From: UBA7672 sp047601145
Lineage (GTDB): Bacteria > Pseudomonadota > Alphaproteobacteria > Caulobacterales > Hyphomonadaceae
Length of the DNA stretch: 64,000 bases
Assembly (NCBI GenBank): GCA_047601145.1
Contig: JASGJW010000001.1
Coordinates: forward strand, 496,001-560,000
Direction: 5' to 3'
The notes below the pieces were generated by a model that was not told the DNA's origin, made no database searches, and saw only the letters and a program-made list of their open reading frames with translations. Position numbers and translations under genes: made by a program. Within the stretch, counting starts at the first letter, position 1. Each line of letters opens with the position of its first letter. This document shows, piece by piece, positions 1-8,793 of the stretch.

Positions 1-2667
1 GACTACACCAACTTCGCACCGGGCCTCTCCTACTCGACCGCGAGCGACCGCCTCGGCATGCGCGGCGTGACGCGTACCTCCAACAACTTCGGCATCCGTT
101 CGGGCATCTCGAACTATGTCGACGGCGTCTACTTCTCCTCCGCCATCCCGGCCAGCCGCGAACCGATCTTCGTCGAACGCGTCGAGGTCGTGCGTGGCCC
201 GCAAGGCACCCTCTACGGCCGCGACTCGATCGGCGGCGCGCTCAACGTCATCACCAAGCGTCCGACGGAAGAGTTCGAGGGCCAGGTGAACATGCAGTAC
301 GGCAATTACGACACGCTCGGCGTGGCGGGCACGTTCGCCGGACCGATCACTGACTGGATGCGCTATCGCGTCGGCTATTCGCGCCAGGCGCAGAACGAAG
401 GCTTCCTCACCAACTATTCGGGCCTTGAAACCGAGGGCGGCCGCAAGGACGACAGCTATGTCGAAGGCCAGCTGGAGTTCGACATTGGCGACGATCTCGA
501 CCTGTGGATCCGCGGCGGCAGCCTCAGCTGGGATGTGCGCAAGGGCCCGCCTGGCGCGCGCGTCGGCGGTGACGACCCCTACCCCTACAACACACGCTTC
601 TTCAACTCGACCGCCGAACTTGGCCCCAACGGATGGTTTGGTCTTGCTGATCCCGCCCACGTCCAGGTCGGCACGCAGACAACAAACCCGGCGCTTACCG
701 ATCGCTACGCCTTCAACACCGACTTCACCAACTTCGCCTACCTGGCGCCAACCCAGGAATATGCGGTCGAGGCGGTCTACCATGCGCCCGCTTTCGACAT
801 CAAATATCTCGGCGGCTACGTCTGGTATCACTACAACCTGCAACAGGACCAGGACGGCACGGCGGTGAAGAGCTTCACCTGCACGCCGGCCATGGCGGCC
901 TTCGGCTGCACGTCCGGCCGCAGGTACGACACTGAGCGCGTCTCGGACTACAACGAGAACCGCGCCTGGTATTCGAACGAACTCAACTTCCTGTCGACAT
1001 GGGAAGGACCGCTGCAAGTCGTGGCGGGTCTCTACCAGTACCAGGAAAACTACAACCAGATCATCTTCGTGGACCAGATCCACGATCCGGGCGGTCCGGT
1101 CGTCAAGCTGAGCGATCTGACAAGCGGCGCGTTCTTCGTGCCCGGGTTCAACAACTTCCAGACGATCCAGCCGACCAATACAGGACGCTACATCAACTCC
1201 GGCGCCCTGCGCCCCGGCGCGTCGCTGATGTTCCGCACCAACAACCAGGGCCTCAACAACGCTTATGGCGCGTTCGTGCAGACCGACTGGCAGCTGAACG
1301 ACCAGTGGAAGATCACGGCCGGCATCCGCTGGTCGCAGGACAACATGGATACGCGTGAATATGCGCGCGTCATCAACCACGAAGTCGTGCGAGCGGCGAT
1401 TGCTCCGCTGTTCGGCGCTGCGGCGGCATTCCTGCCGACCCGGATCGACGTGACCGAAACGCTGGGCGGGCCTGATCCCACAACCGTCACTCCCTCGAAC
1501 CCACTCGGCAACGCCGCCAAGGGCGTGGTCAACGCCAACCCGACGGCCACGGACAAGAGCCGCTACGGGGTTTATTACGACGCCTATGGCAACAGCTATC
1601 GCGACCTTGCTGCGCAGTGGGAAGAAGTGACTGGCGTTGTCGGCCTCGACTGGACGCCGGACGACGACACGCTGATCTACGGCAAGTACAACCGCGGCTA
1701 CAAACCGGGCGGCCTTGGCTGCGCGGCGACGTTCTGCACGCAGGTTGCAACGCCCTATACCGACAAGGAACTCGTTGACGCCTTCGAACTGGGCTTCAAA
1801 CGTGACTGGAAGGAGTGGAACCTCACCACCAACGCGGTGCTGTTCTACTACGACTACAATGGCTATCAGGTCTCCAACACCATCGTGCCGGACGATCCCG
1901 ATGGCTCAGGTCCCCAGCCGCGTCCGCCAGCCTATGCAGCCTACGTCAACCTGCCCAACACCAAGACGACCGGCTTCGAACTCGAGACGACGTGGTACCC
2001 GACCGACAACTTCCGGCTCCTGTTCAACTACGGTTACACCAACCCGGAAATCGGCGATTCGCCGTCGCTGGTTCACGCGCTCGACCCCTACGCACTCGAC
2101 CCGGCGGCCCAGCCGCAGGGACCCGAGGCGTGCACATCCACGCCGGCGCCTGCGGACCCCAACGTTCCCAACCCGAACTGCGTGGGCGTCCAGGGCCAAA
2201 GCCTCAACGGCAACATCCTGCCGTTCAGCCCGAAGAACAAAGCCGCCATCAACGGCGTCTATACCTGGGACTTCGAGGATGGCTCCAAGATCGATGCCTC
2301 GATCAGCTACTTCTGGCAGGACATCGCGTTCAGCTCGATCTTCAACCGCAGCTATACCAAGATCCCGTCTTGGGATCAGACCGATGGCCGCGTGAGCTGG
2401 ACCAGCGCTGATGGCAACTTCACGCTGATCGGCTTCGTGCGGAACATCTTCGACGAGGTCCAGTACGACAGCCGCGGCGCGGGCCTACGTGAAGCTGCCG
2501 CAGTTGGCACGCCCGGCACCGGACGCATCGTCTCGCCGACGGAGTGCTTCACCACTCCGCAAACCTCTCCGGGCTTCGGCCTGCCGACCACGAACTCCTG
2601 CTATCAGGTCGGCGAAACACTTCGTCCGCCGCGGACATGGGGGTTCGAACTCCAGATCCGCTTCTGA
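1..2667 (+). CDS. TonB-dependent receptor (5' partial)
   Basis: Outer-membrane beta-barrel importer energised by TonB/ExbBD; the substrate (siderophore, vitamin or carbohydrate) cannot be told from sequence. The reading frame is open from base 1, so the signal peptide, TonB box and start of the plug lie outside the window; 888 residues are visible. The plug is recognised by the run ending VERVEVVRGPQGTLYGRDSIGG and NVITKRP. Aromatic-rich alternating strands follow and the protein ends in a phenylalanine after ELQIR, the usual barrel C-terminus. A strong hairpin terminator follows. The window also encodes a TonB at 34439, but nothing links the two specifically. Family is certain, ligand unknown. 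Confidence 0.93.
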   Translation, partial: DYTNFAPGLSYSTASDRLGMRGVTRTSNNFGIRSGISNYVDGVYFSSAIPASREPIFVERVEVVRGPQGTLYGRDSIGGALNVITKRPTEEFEGQVNMQYGNYDTLGVAGTFAGPITDWMRYRVGYSRQAQNEGFLTNYSGLETEGGRKDDSYVEGQLEFDIGDDLDLWIRGGSLSWDVRKGPPGARVGGDDPYPYNTRFFNSTAELGPNGWFGLADPAHVQVGTQTTNPALTDRYAFNTDFTNFAYLAPTQEYAVEAVYHAPAFDIKYLGGYVWYHYNLQQDQDGTAVKSFTCTPAMAAFGCTSGRRYDTERVSDYNENRAWYSNELNFLSTWEGPLQVVAGLYQYQENYNQIIFVDQIHDPGGPVVKLSDLTSGAFFVPGFNNFQTIQPTNTGRYINSGALRPGASLMFRTNNQGLNNAYGAFVQTDWQLNDQWKITAGIRWSQDNMDTREYARVINHEVVRAAIAPLFGAAAAFLPTRIDVTETLGGPDPTTVTPSNPLGNAAKGVVNANPTATDKSRYGVYYDAYGNSYRDLAAQWEEVTGVVGLDWTPDDDTLIYGKYNRGYKPGGLGCAATFCTQVATPYTDKELVDAFELGFKRDWKEWNLTTNAVLFYYDYNGYQVSNTIVPDDPDGSGPQPRPPAYAAYVNLPNTKTTGFELETTWYPTDNFRLLFNYGYTNPEIGDSPSLVHALDPYALDPAAQPQGPEACTSTPAPADPNVPNPNCVGVQGQSLNGNILPFSPKNKAAINGVYTWDFEDGSKIDASISYFWQDIAFSSIFNRSYTKIPSWDQTDGRVSWTSADGNFTLIGFVRNIFDEVQYDSRGAGLREAAAVGTPGTGRIVSPTECFTTPQTSPGFGLPTTNSCYQVGETLRPPRTWGFELQIRF

Positions 2668-2711
2668 CGACAAGGTTCTACCCTAGGAGCGACTCCCGCT
2701 CTTCGGAACTG

Positions 2712-2745
2712 GCGCCGACTCTTTTCCCGGAGTCGGCGCTTTCTT
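2712..2745 (+). terminator. Rho-independent terminator after the TonB-dependent receptor
   Basis: Perfect 10-bp inverted repeat GCGCCGACTC / GAGTCGGCGC with an 8-nt loop, followed by TTTCTT. It lies between the receptor stop codon and the convergent glutathione transferase gene. Confidence 0.85.
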
Positions 2746-2773
2746 GTTGTGAGCCAGCGGACGGGAGAGGCGG

Positions 2774-3430
2774 CTAGAACTCGATGTCCAGTTCCTCGAT
2801 CTCGATGGGTTCGGCGCGGGAGGCCTCGATCCATTCCTGCATGGGCGACCAGGCAATGATGCGGTCGCGGTATTCGGCGGCCTTGCCTTCGAGGGCGACA
2901 TCGTAGGTCAAAAAACGCGTACAGACGGGGGCGTACATCGCGTCGGCGAGCGAGGGCTGGTCGCCGAACAGGAAGCGGCCGCGATACTGCTCGAAGCACT
3001 CGCTCCAGATCGTCAGCACACGGCGGATGTCGGCCTTGGCGCCGGTGAAGACCCGGAAGCCGGGATAGCGGGCGCGCAGGTTCATCGGGAGGGCGGAGCG
3101 GAGATTGTAGAAGCCGCCGTGCATTTCCCCGATGATCGACCTCGCATGGCTGCGGGACACCTTCTCGAGGGGCAACAACCCCTTGTTGGGGAATTCCTCC
3201 TCCAGATATTCGGCGATCGCGATCGTGTCCCAGATGCTTGCCCCGTTATGGTCGAGGCGCGGGGTGAGGACCGTTGGGGACAGAAGCAGGAGCTCGGCCC
3301 GCGTATTAGGGTCATCCAGCGGGGTGCTTTCGACCTCCACTTCCAGCCCGGCCAGCTGGCAGAACAACCATGCCCGGAGCGACCAGGACGAGTAGTTCCT
3401 GCTCGATATTGTCAATCTAGCGCCCGTCAT
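2774..3430 (-). CDS. Glutathione S-transferase family protein
   Basis: Predicted cytosolic glutathione transferase of 218 residues. The N-terminal thioredoxin-like domain (about residues 1-80) begins LTISSRNYSSWSLRAW, with the serine-rich region where the glutathione-activating residue sits, and has the TPRL and WDTIAIAEYLEEEFP glutathione-binding signatures. The all-helical C-terminal domain carries the LSLADAMYAPV-like N-capping segment (here PSLADAMYAPV). An in-frame start 12 codons upstream exists, but the chosen ATG has AAGGAAAG at proper spacing and starts at the family's usual place. Substrate unknown; convergent with the upstream receptor. Confidence 0.88.
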   Translation of the reverse strand: MTGARLTISSRNYSSWSLRAWLFCQLAGLEVEVESTPLDDPNTRAELLLLSPTVLTPRLDHNGASIWDTIAIAEYLEEEFPNKGLLPLEKVSRSHARSIIGEMHGGFYNLRSALPMNLRARYPGFRVFTGAKADIRRVLTIWSECFEQYRGRFLFGDQPSLADAMYAPVCTRFLTYDVALEGKAAEYRDRIIAWSPMQEWIEASRAEPIEIEELDIEF

Positions 3431-3557
3431 CTCGGCACTTTCCTTGCCCTTAATCCTATTATGCAATGGTATGTCGCAGTGCAGTATGTCGGGAACTAGG
3501 CTTCGTTAAGAAGCGGGTCGGATCACGCATCTGCCTAAGATTAGAGCGCGCCGGGAT

Positions 3558-4772
3558 ATGTGGTACCACATTTACGAGGCCCAGATGCAGGCTTCGGCGC
3601 CGTTTCGCGCCGCCGCGCTTGCCGCCTTGCAGATGCGTTCGTCGCTGAACGGCGCTGCCGATTCGCCGGCTGCGCGGCAGGTCATGGCCGCGCTCGAGAT
3701 GGCGACCCGCGCCAAGCTGACGCACGTCTCCCAGCCCTTCGGCATCAATTCGGTGATGGTCGAGAACAAGGAAGCCCTCGTCGTCGAGGAGACGGCGCTG
3801 GACCTGCCTTTCGGCCGGCTGCTGCACTTCCGGAAGGACATTGATGCCCCGCAGCCCAAGGTGCTGCTGGTGGCGCCGCTGTCGGGACACTTCGCGACTC
3901 TCCTGCGCAATACCGTGAAGACGATGCTGCAGGACCATGACGTCTACATCACGGACTGGAAGAACGCGCGCGAGGTTCCGCTGGCCCAGGGCCGGTGGGG
4001 CTTCGAGGATTATGTCGACTACCTGATCAAGTTCCTCGAGCATCTCGGGCCGGGCGCCCACATCGTGGCGGTGTGCCAGCCCTGCGTGCAGGCGATGGTG
4101 GCGACGGCGGTGATGTCGGAGCAGAAGCATCCATGCACGCCGCGCTCGCTGACGCTGATGGCGGGGCCGATCGATTGCCGGATCAATCCAACCTCGGTGA
4201 ACACGCTCGCGACCGACCATCCGATCGAGTGGTTCCGCAATAACCTCATTTCGACCGTGCCCTTCCCGCTGCCGGGCTGGGGACGGCGCGTCTATCCGGG
4301 CTTCATGCAGCTGGCGGCGTTCATGGCGATGAACCCGGAACGCCATGTCGACCAGCACAAGGCGCTGTTCAGGCACCTCGTCGAGGGCGAGGACGACGAG
4401 GCCGAGAAGATCAAGACGTTCTACGACGAGTACTTCGCCGTGCTCGACCTGACCGAGGAATTCTATCTTGAGACGGTGGCCTGGGTGTTCCAGGAAATGC
4501 GCCTGCCGCTGGGCCGGCTGAAGCATCGCGGACAGGTCGTCGACTGCTCGAAGATCACACGGACGGCGCTGCTCACCGTGGAAGGCGAGCGGGACGATAT
4601 CTGCTCGGTAGGCCAGACCTCGGCGGCGCACGAGCTGGTGACCAAGCTGCGCCCGCACCTGCGCAGCCAGCACCTGCAGCCGGGTGTCGGCCATTACGGG
4701 GTCTTCTCGGGCCGGAAATGGGAAAACCAGATCTACCCGACCGTGCGCAGCGTCATCCTGTCGATGGAATAG
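3558..4772 (+). CDS. phaZ: Intracellular polyhydroxyalkanoate (PHB) depolymerase
   Basis: Mobilises stored poly(3-hydroxybutyrate) granules in the cytoplasm. The 404 residues match the length and architecture of intracellular PhaZ: an alpha/beta hydrolase with no signal peptide, starting MWYHIYEAQ as family members do. The motif AVCQPCVQAM holds Cys173, by homology with PhaZa1 of Ralstonia the nucleophile that replaces serine. The later TVEGERDDICSVGQT (acid) and PGVGHYGVFSG (histidine) segments complete the triad region. It stands alone on its strand with no phaC nearby. Degradation products would feed acetyl-CoA metabolism, which fits the ethylmalonyl-CoA-type genes at 23.6-25.6 kb (inference). 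Confidence 0.9.
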   Translation: MWYHIYEAQMQASAPFRAAALAALQMRSSLNGAADSPAARQVMAALEMATRAKLTHVSQPFGINSVMVENKEALVVEETALDLPFGRLLHFRKDIDAPQPKVLLVAPLSGHFATLLRNTVKTMLQDHDVYITDWKNAREVPLAQGRWGFEDYVDYLIKFLEHLGPGAHIVAVCQPCVQAMVATAVMSEQKHPCTPRSLTLMAGPIDCRINPTSVNTLATDHPIEWFRNNLISTVPFPLPGWGRRVYPGFMQLAAFMAMNPERHVDQHKALFRHLVEGEDDEAEKIKTFYDEYFAVLDLTEEFYLETVAWVFQEMRLPLGRLKHRGQVVDCSKITRTALLTVEGERDDICSVGQTSAAHELVTKLRPHLRSQHLQPGVGHYGVFSGRKWENQIYPTVRSVILSME

Positions 4773-4781
4773 CGCCCTGCC

Positions 4782-5351
4782 CTAGTCCTTCGGGGGCGGG
4801 CGGGTTTCGCGGATGGTGATGGCGGTCGCGCCAGCATCCCGCAACACGGCGACAAGGGCCCAGAAGGCGCTGGGCGAGGCCGATCCGAAATCGACGATGA
4901 GCCTGCCGGGCAGAAGCGTGACCGAGTGGATCACGTCGACCGCGCCGCCCGAGTCGGCGCCCTTTCGGCGGTCGTCTGGGTCGTACCAGTGATCGAACCA
5001 GGGCTTGAGGCGGGTCGTGATGTCGCTGGCGAGATCGTGCGAAATCTCGACGTCGTCCCAGACGATCTGCTCCATGCGGACGCGCATTGGCCCGGCGGCG
5101 CCCTCGATCGGGGCGTCGAGCCGGAGGCGGTTGTCCGGGATGAGGTCGATGGGGACAGGGTTGGGATCGTTTGCCCGCTGGGCGATGAAGTCGACACGAT
5201 AATGACCGCCATAGAGCGAGGTTTCCCCGCTGTTGACGGTCTGCACTTCGGCCGCGCCGCGCTGGAAGCGGCCTGCCTGCTTGGCCACGAACCGGGAGAG
5301 CTCCTCCAGATAGGTGCGGCGGGCCAGCTCGATGATCTCGTTTCCGTTCAT
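4782..5351 (-). CDS. Uncharacterised 189-residue protein
   Basis: I do not recognise the family. It is soluble, with no signal peptide or membrane segment, and is acidic overall. The N-terminal third is helical and the middle is rich in beta-prone segments (GGHYRVDFIAQ, MRVRMEQIVWDDVEIS). It ends with the proline/charged tail RPPPKD. It is convergent with phaZ (9 bp between stop codons) and downstream of the hemolysin III gene on the same strand, but a terminator separates them. Its ribosome-binding site is weak. Codon use matches the neighbours, so it is likely a real gene. Confidence 0.65.
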   Translation of the reverse strand: MNGNEIIELARRTYLEELSRFVAKQAGRFQRGAAEVQTVNSGETSLYGGHYRVDFIAQRANDPNPVPIDLIPDNRLRLDAPIEGAAGPMRVRMEQIVWDDVEISHDLASDITTRLKPWFDHWYDPDDRRKGADSGGAVDVIHSVTLLPGRLIVDFGSASPSAFWALVAVLRDAGATAITIRETRPPPKD

Positions 5352-5386
5352 GGGGCGGGACCCTAGCTGCAGGCGCCAACAAGAAA

Positions 5387-5413
5387 AAGGCCCGGCGCGG
5401 TGCGCCGGGCCTT
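5387..5413 (-). terminator. Rho-independent terminator after the hemolysin III gene
   Basis: Twelve-bp perfect inverted repeat AAGGCCCGGCGC / GCGCCGGGCCTT with a 3-nt loop. Read on the minus strand it is followed by TTTTTCTT, so it ends transcription of the hemolysin III gene just upstream on that strand. Confidence 0.88.
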
Positions 5414-5464
5414 GATGTCGTTAACTGTTGGGCGGCCGAGGCGACTGCCCTCAAGCCACTGCCC

Positions 5465-6160
5465 TCAGGCTACGGCCACGTGCGCGATGTCGAGATAGAT
5501 CGCCGCGAAGTGGCAGGAGGCCGCCGCGATGACGAAGCCGTGCCAGATCGCCGAGTTGAATGGCAGCTTCTTGTTGACGTGGAAGACGACGCCGATCGTG
5601 TAGAGGATCCCGCCAGCCGCCAGCAGGCCAAGGCCCAGCGGCGAGAGCGAGTGGATCAGCTTGTCCATGATCGACAGCGCGGCCCAGCCGAGCACCAGGT
5701 ACATGGCGATGTAGACCTTGGGCGCATTCCAGCGGATCAGCAGGTTCATGGCGACGCCAGCCAGGGCGACCGTCCAGACCACGGCGAGAACGGCCCAGGC
5801 CATCGGGCCATCGAGGCTCGCCAGCATGAACGGCGTGTAAGACGCAGCGATCATCAGGAAGATGCCGGACAGGTCGAAACGCTCCAGCAGCTTCGAAAGC
5901 TTCTGATTGGTGTTGGAATTGTAGAGGGCCGAACAGCCCAGCATGGCCAGCAGGCCGGCCGAATAGACGACCAGCGCGGCGGTGAGCTTCACCGAGCCCG
6001 AGTTGGCGGCGGTGATAATCAGGAGGGTGCAGCCGGCGAGCGCCAGGACGATGCCCACGGCGTGGACAATGACGTCGGCGAGCCATTCTTCGCGGCGCGT
6101 CTGCGGGTACCAGTAGGCGTCAACCGCCTCGGCTTTGGAGAGGGAAACGTGGGTGCTCAT
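5465..6160 (-). CDS. Hemolysin III family (PAQR-like) membrane protein
   Basis: Integral membrane protein of about seven helices and 231 residues, in the HlyIII/PAQR superfamily. Hallmarks are EEWLADVIVHAVG in helix 1, SALYNSN at the end of helix 2, ERFDLSGIFLMIAASYTPF in helix 3 and IWHGFVIAAASCHFAAIY in the last helix. Helix 2 has asparagine where many members have a metal-ligand histidine (YHS); the two C-terminal histidines are kept. The frame is open 54 codons further upstream, but the ATG chosen follows AAGAAGGGCAG and begins the family-like N-terminus. Despite the name, most family members have no shown haemolytic activity; the role here is unknown. Confidence 0.85.
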   Translation of the reverse strand: MSTHVSLSKAEAVDAYWYPQTRREEWLADVIVHAVGIVLALAGCTLLIITAANSGSVKLTAALVVYSAGLLAMLGCSALYNSNTNQKLSKLLERFDLSGIFLMIAASYTPFMLASLDGPMAWAVLAVVWTVALAGVAMNLLIRWNAPKVYIAMYLVLGWAALSIMDKLIHSLSPLGLGLLAAGGILYTIGVVFHVNKKLPFNSAIWHGFVIAAASCHFAAIYLDIAHVAVA

Positions 6161-6603
6161 ATCAGACTGCCCTTCTTGGCTGGGGCTTGTTGTTGAATGT
6201 CCGGACCACATGACGAGTTCCGATGCGAGCATCAGGCCACGTAACGCAGGCGGCAGTTCGTCCCGATTGCGGCGAACCGCGCACGGTTTCTTGGATGTAG
6301 GAACGCCTTTCGCCATCAGCATGAACCCGCATTCAGACGACGTGCGGATCGACAGCGCAGTGTGACTTTTCCGCAGCTGTTCCTGAACTTCCCGTCAGGA
6401 ATTCCGCTGCCCGTCGAGAGCGTGGCGACCGCCCTTCCAACTCAAGGTGGATGATACCGCAGGATGGTTGAAATCGGCTGGCGGGAATCGATGAAATTTG
6501 CCGGATCGGCACCGCCTCGCTCCGGACGCGTTGCGCAATCGCGGCAAAACCGTGGCCAACGAGAACTGTTCCGTATGCGGACGCGGCCTATCTCCCGGCT
6601 CGC
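6161..6603. other. 443-bp non-coding stretch between divergent hemolysin III and mgtC-like genes
   Basis: No credible gene on either strand. It should hold the promoters of both flanking divergent genes, but I cannot point to convincing -35/-10 boxes. One small inverted repeat, TTCCTGA-N8-TCAGGAA at 6380-6401, has no T-tract and could be a protein-binding site rather than a terminator. Confidence 0.4.
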
Positions 6604-7137
6604 ATGGACGATCATTCGACCTTCGTGATGTCGCTGCGCAGCTGGACGCCCGAATGGGTCATCGTCATTCGGCTGGGGCTGGCGTGCGTGCTGGGTGGGC
6701 TGATCGGGCTGGAGCGGGAGATGGGGCGGCACGATGCGGGGCTGCGCACCCATATCCTGGTGGCGCTGGCGAGCTGCGTGTTCACACTGGTGGCCTGGGA
6801 AATCTACCAGCACATCCGGGCGATCGAGCAGCCTGCGACAGGCGATCCAGTCCGTATCATCGAGGCGGTAACCGCGGGGGCCGGCTTTCTGGCGGCGGGG
6901 ATCATCTTCCAGTCGGGGTCGAAGGTGCATGGCCTGACCACCGGGGCCGGCGTGTGGACGGCGGCGGCTATCGGCGTCGCGTGCGGGGCGGGAGCCTATG
7001 CAATCGCGGGGATCACGACCGCGCTTGTACTGGCGGTGCTGTTCGGGCTGGCGGCCATTAAGCGGCAGATGGGCTGGGATAGTGACGGCGTCCCCGAGGA
7101 CCGGGAGCATGAGGACGAGCCCAAGCCGAAACCTTGA
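6604..7137 (+). CDS. MgtC/SapB family membrane protein
   Basis: Small inner-membrane protein (177 residues) of the MgtC/SapB family. The signature is clear: RLGLACVLGGLIGLEREMGRH, then GLRTHILVALASCVF, GAGFLAAGIIFQ and the helix VHGLTTGAGVWTAAAIGVACG. About five membrane helices are followed by an acidic/proline-rich cytoplasmic tail (EDREHEDEPKPKP). It lacks the long soluble C-terminal domain of virulence-type MgtC, so it is the short SapB-like form. Roles proposed for the family include magnesium stress and control of F-type ATPase; none can be assigned here. The ribosome-binding site is weak; an ATG eight codons later is possible. Confidence 0.85.
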   Translation: MDDHSTFVMSLRSWTPEWVIVIRLGLACVLGGLIGLEREMGRHDAGLRTHILVALASCVFTLVAWEIYQHIRAIEQPATGDPVRIIEAVTAGAGFLAAGIIFQSGSKVHGLTTGAGVWTAAAIGVACGAGAYAIAGITTALVLAVLFGLAAIKRQMGWDSDGVPEDREHEDEPKPKP

Positions 7138-7186
7138 GTACGACCTCGCGCTTGCCGACCGGGCGACTGCGCCCTACTCCCGGCGC

Positions 7187-7864
7187 ATGAGCGACCTGTC
7201 GACATGGACCAAGCGGCCGGCGCCGGGGGCCGTTGTGCTGACCGGCAAGCGTGTGCGGCTGGAGCCGCTGGACTGGGCGGTCCACGGCGCGGGCGTATTT
7301 GCGGCGGTCGGCGGGGACGCCAATGCAGACATCTGGACGTGGATGCCGGTGGGACCGTGGGCGACGCCGGGCGGGATGGGAGACTTTCTCGCCGAAGCTC
7401 ACGCCAACGAAGGCTGGCGGACGATGGTGATCCGCACCGCCGGCTCAGGCGAGGTGCTTGGCATGGCGACCTACATGCGCATCCGCGAGGCGCATGGCAG
7501 CGCCGAGATCGGCTGCGTCGCGTTCGGGCCGAAGCTGAAACGGACGCCGGAAGCAACCGAGGCGCTGGCGCTGATGGCCGGGCACGTCTTCGATGACCTC
7601 GGCTATCGCCGCTACGAATGGAAGTGCAACGAGGCCAACGCCGCCTCGAAACGCGCGGCAGTGCGATTCGGCTTTACCTATGAAGGCCTGTTCCGCAACG
7701 ACATGGTGATGAAGGGGAAGTCCCGGGATACCGCATGGTATTCCATCACGGACGATGAATGGCCTGCCCTCCGCGGCGCCCTGGCGCAGTGGCTTGCGCA
7801 TGACAATTTTGCGACCGATGGTGCGCAGGTAAGGACGCTTGAGTCCTTTCGGCGGGGCGCATGA
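7187..7864 (+). CDS. GNAT family N-acetyltransferase (RimJ/RimL-like)
   Basis: Predicted acetyl-CoA-dependent acetyltransferase of 225 residues. It has the RimJ/RimL layout: VVLTGKRVRLEPL at the start, EVLGMATYMRIREAHGSAEIGCVAFGPKLKRTPEATEA as the acetyl-CoA-binding strand-loop region, and EWKCNEANAASKRAAVRFGFTYEGLFRND near the end. The frame is open much further upstream through the mgtC-like gene, but homology starts at MSDLSTWTKR. Its TGA overlaps the ATG of the next gene (ATGA), suggesting translational coupling to the VOC protein. Substrate unknown. Confidence 0.85.
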   Translation: MSDLSTWTKRPAPGAVVLTGKRVRLEPLDWAVHGAGVFAAVGGDANADIWTWMPVGPWATPGGMGDFLAEAHANEGWRTMVIRTAGSGEVLGMATYMRIREAHGSAEIGCVAFGPKLKRTPEATEALALMAGHVFDDLGYRRYEWKCNEANAASKRAAVRFGFTYEGLFRNDMVMKGKSRDTAWYSITDDEWPALRGALAQWLAHDNFATDGAQVRTLESFRRGA

Positions 7865-8709
7865 TCACCGGACTGGACCACGTACTGATCGTCACGACTT
7901 CGGTGGACGATGCGGAGAACGCCTATTCGGCCCTGCTTGGCCGCGAGCCCGACTGGCGCTCGAGCGATCCGGGCGGTTCGGCCACGGTAATCTTCCAGCT
8001 CGAGAACACGGCGCTCGAGATCATGGCGCCATCGGGCGGTGGTCCGCTGGCGCGGCGGCTTCATGCGATGATCGACCAGGACGGGGTCGGGCTGAAATCG
8101 CTGGTGTTTGCAACGGATGATCTTGCCGATGCGCGGGCGACGTTCGACAGGCGTGCGCTGAAGCCGGACGAGATCACGCCGGGCGAGAGCGTCGATCCAT
8201 TCTCGGGCAGGTCGCGCAGCTGGTCGCGTTTCCGGCTTGATGACCACGCAACACATGGCGTGCGGATCTTCATGCTGCAGCGGAAGGCCAATGATCCGCT
8301 GGTCTGCAAGTCCACCAAGCCCGATGCGGTGGCGGGGCTCGACCATGTGGTCGTCAACACGCCCAATCCGGACCGGGCGGCGGCGCTCTATGGCGCGCGG
8401 CTGGGGCTGCGGCTGGCGCTCGACCGGTCGAACCCGGACTGGGACATGCGGCTGATGTTCTTCCGGACCGGATCGCTGACGGTGGAGCTGGCGCACAAGC
8501 TGTCGGCCGGCGTCAGCCATGCGCCGGACAAGCTGTGGGGCCTTTCCTGGCGCGTGCCGGACATCGAGGCGGCGCATGCGCGGCTGGAGGCGGCCAACTT
8601 CGCGCTGACGTCGATCCGGTCGGGACGGCGGGCGGGTACGAAAGTGTTCACGGTGCGCGATGGCACGGTCGGCGTACCGACGCTGGTGATTTCGGACGCG
8701 TCGGCCTAG
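7861..8709 (+). CDS. VOC family protein with two glyoxalase-like domains
   Basis: A 282-residue protein built from two vicinal-oxygen-chelate modules: residues 1-140, starting MITGLDHVLIVTTSVDDAENAYSALLG, and about 155-280, starting GLDHVVVNTPNPDRAAALYGARLGL. Both keep the DH-x-x-x-x opening and the central FQLENTALEIMAP / FFRTGSLTVELAH strands with Glu at the expected metal-ligand position. Members are lyases, dioxygenases or binding proteins; the reaction here is not predictable. It is coupled by ATGA overlap to the upstream acetyltransferase, so the two may act on one metabolite (inference). Confidence 0.82.
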   Translation: MITGLDHVLIVTTSVDDAENAYSALLGREPDWRSSDPGGSATVIFQLENTALEIMAPSGGGPLARRLHAMIDQDGVGLKSLVFATDDLADARATFDRRALKPDEITPGESVDPFSGRSRSWSRFRLDDHATHGVRIFMLQRKANDPLVCKSTKPDAVAGLDHVVVNTPNPDRAAALYGARLGLRLALDRSNPDWDMRLMFFRTGSLTVELAHKLSAGVSHAPDKLWGLSWRVPDIEAAHARLEAANFALTSIRSGRRAGTKVFTVRDGTVGVPTLVISDASA

Positions 8710-8793
8710 CGGTCACTCGCCCCGGGGCTTGAGAACTCCTCAGAAGATGCGAGGCTTGTCCGGTTCCTGATGCAGGAGCGGGAGGACATCGCG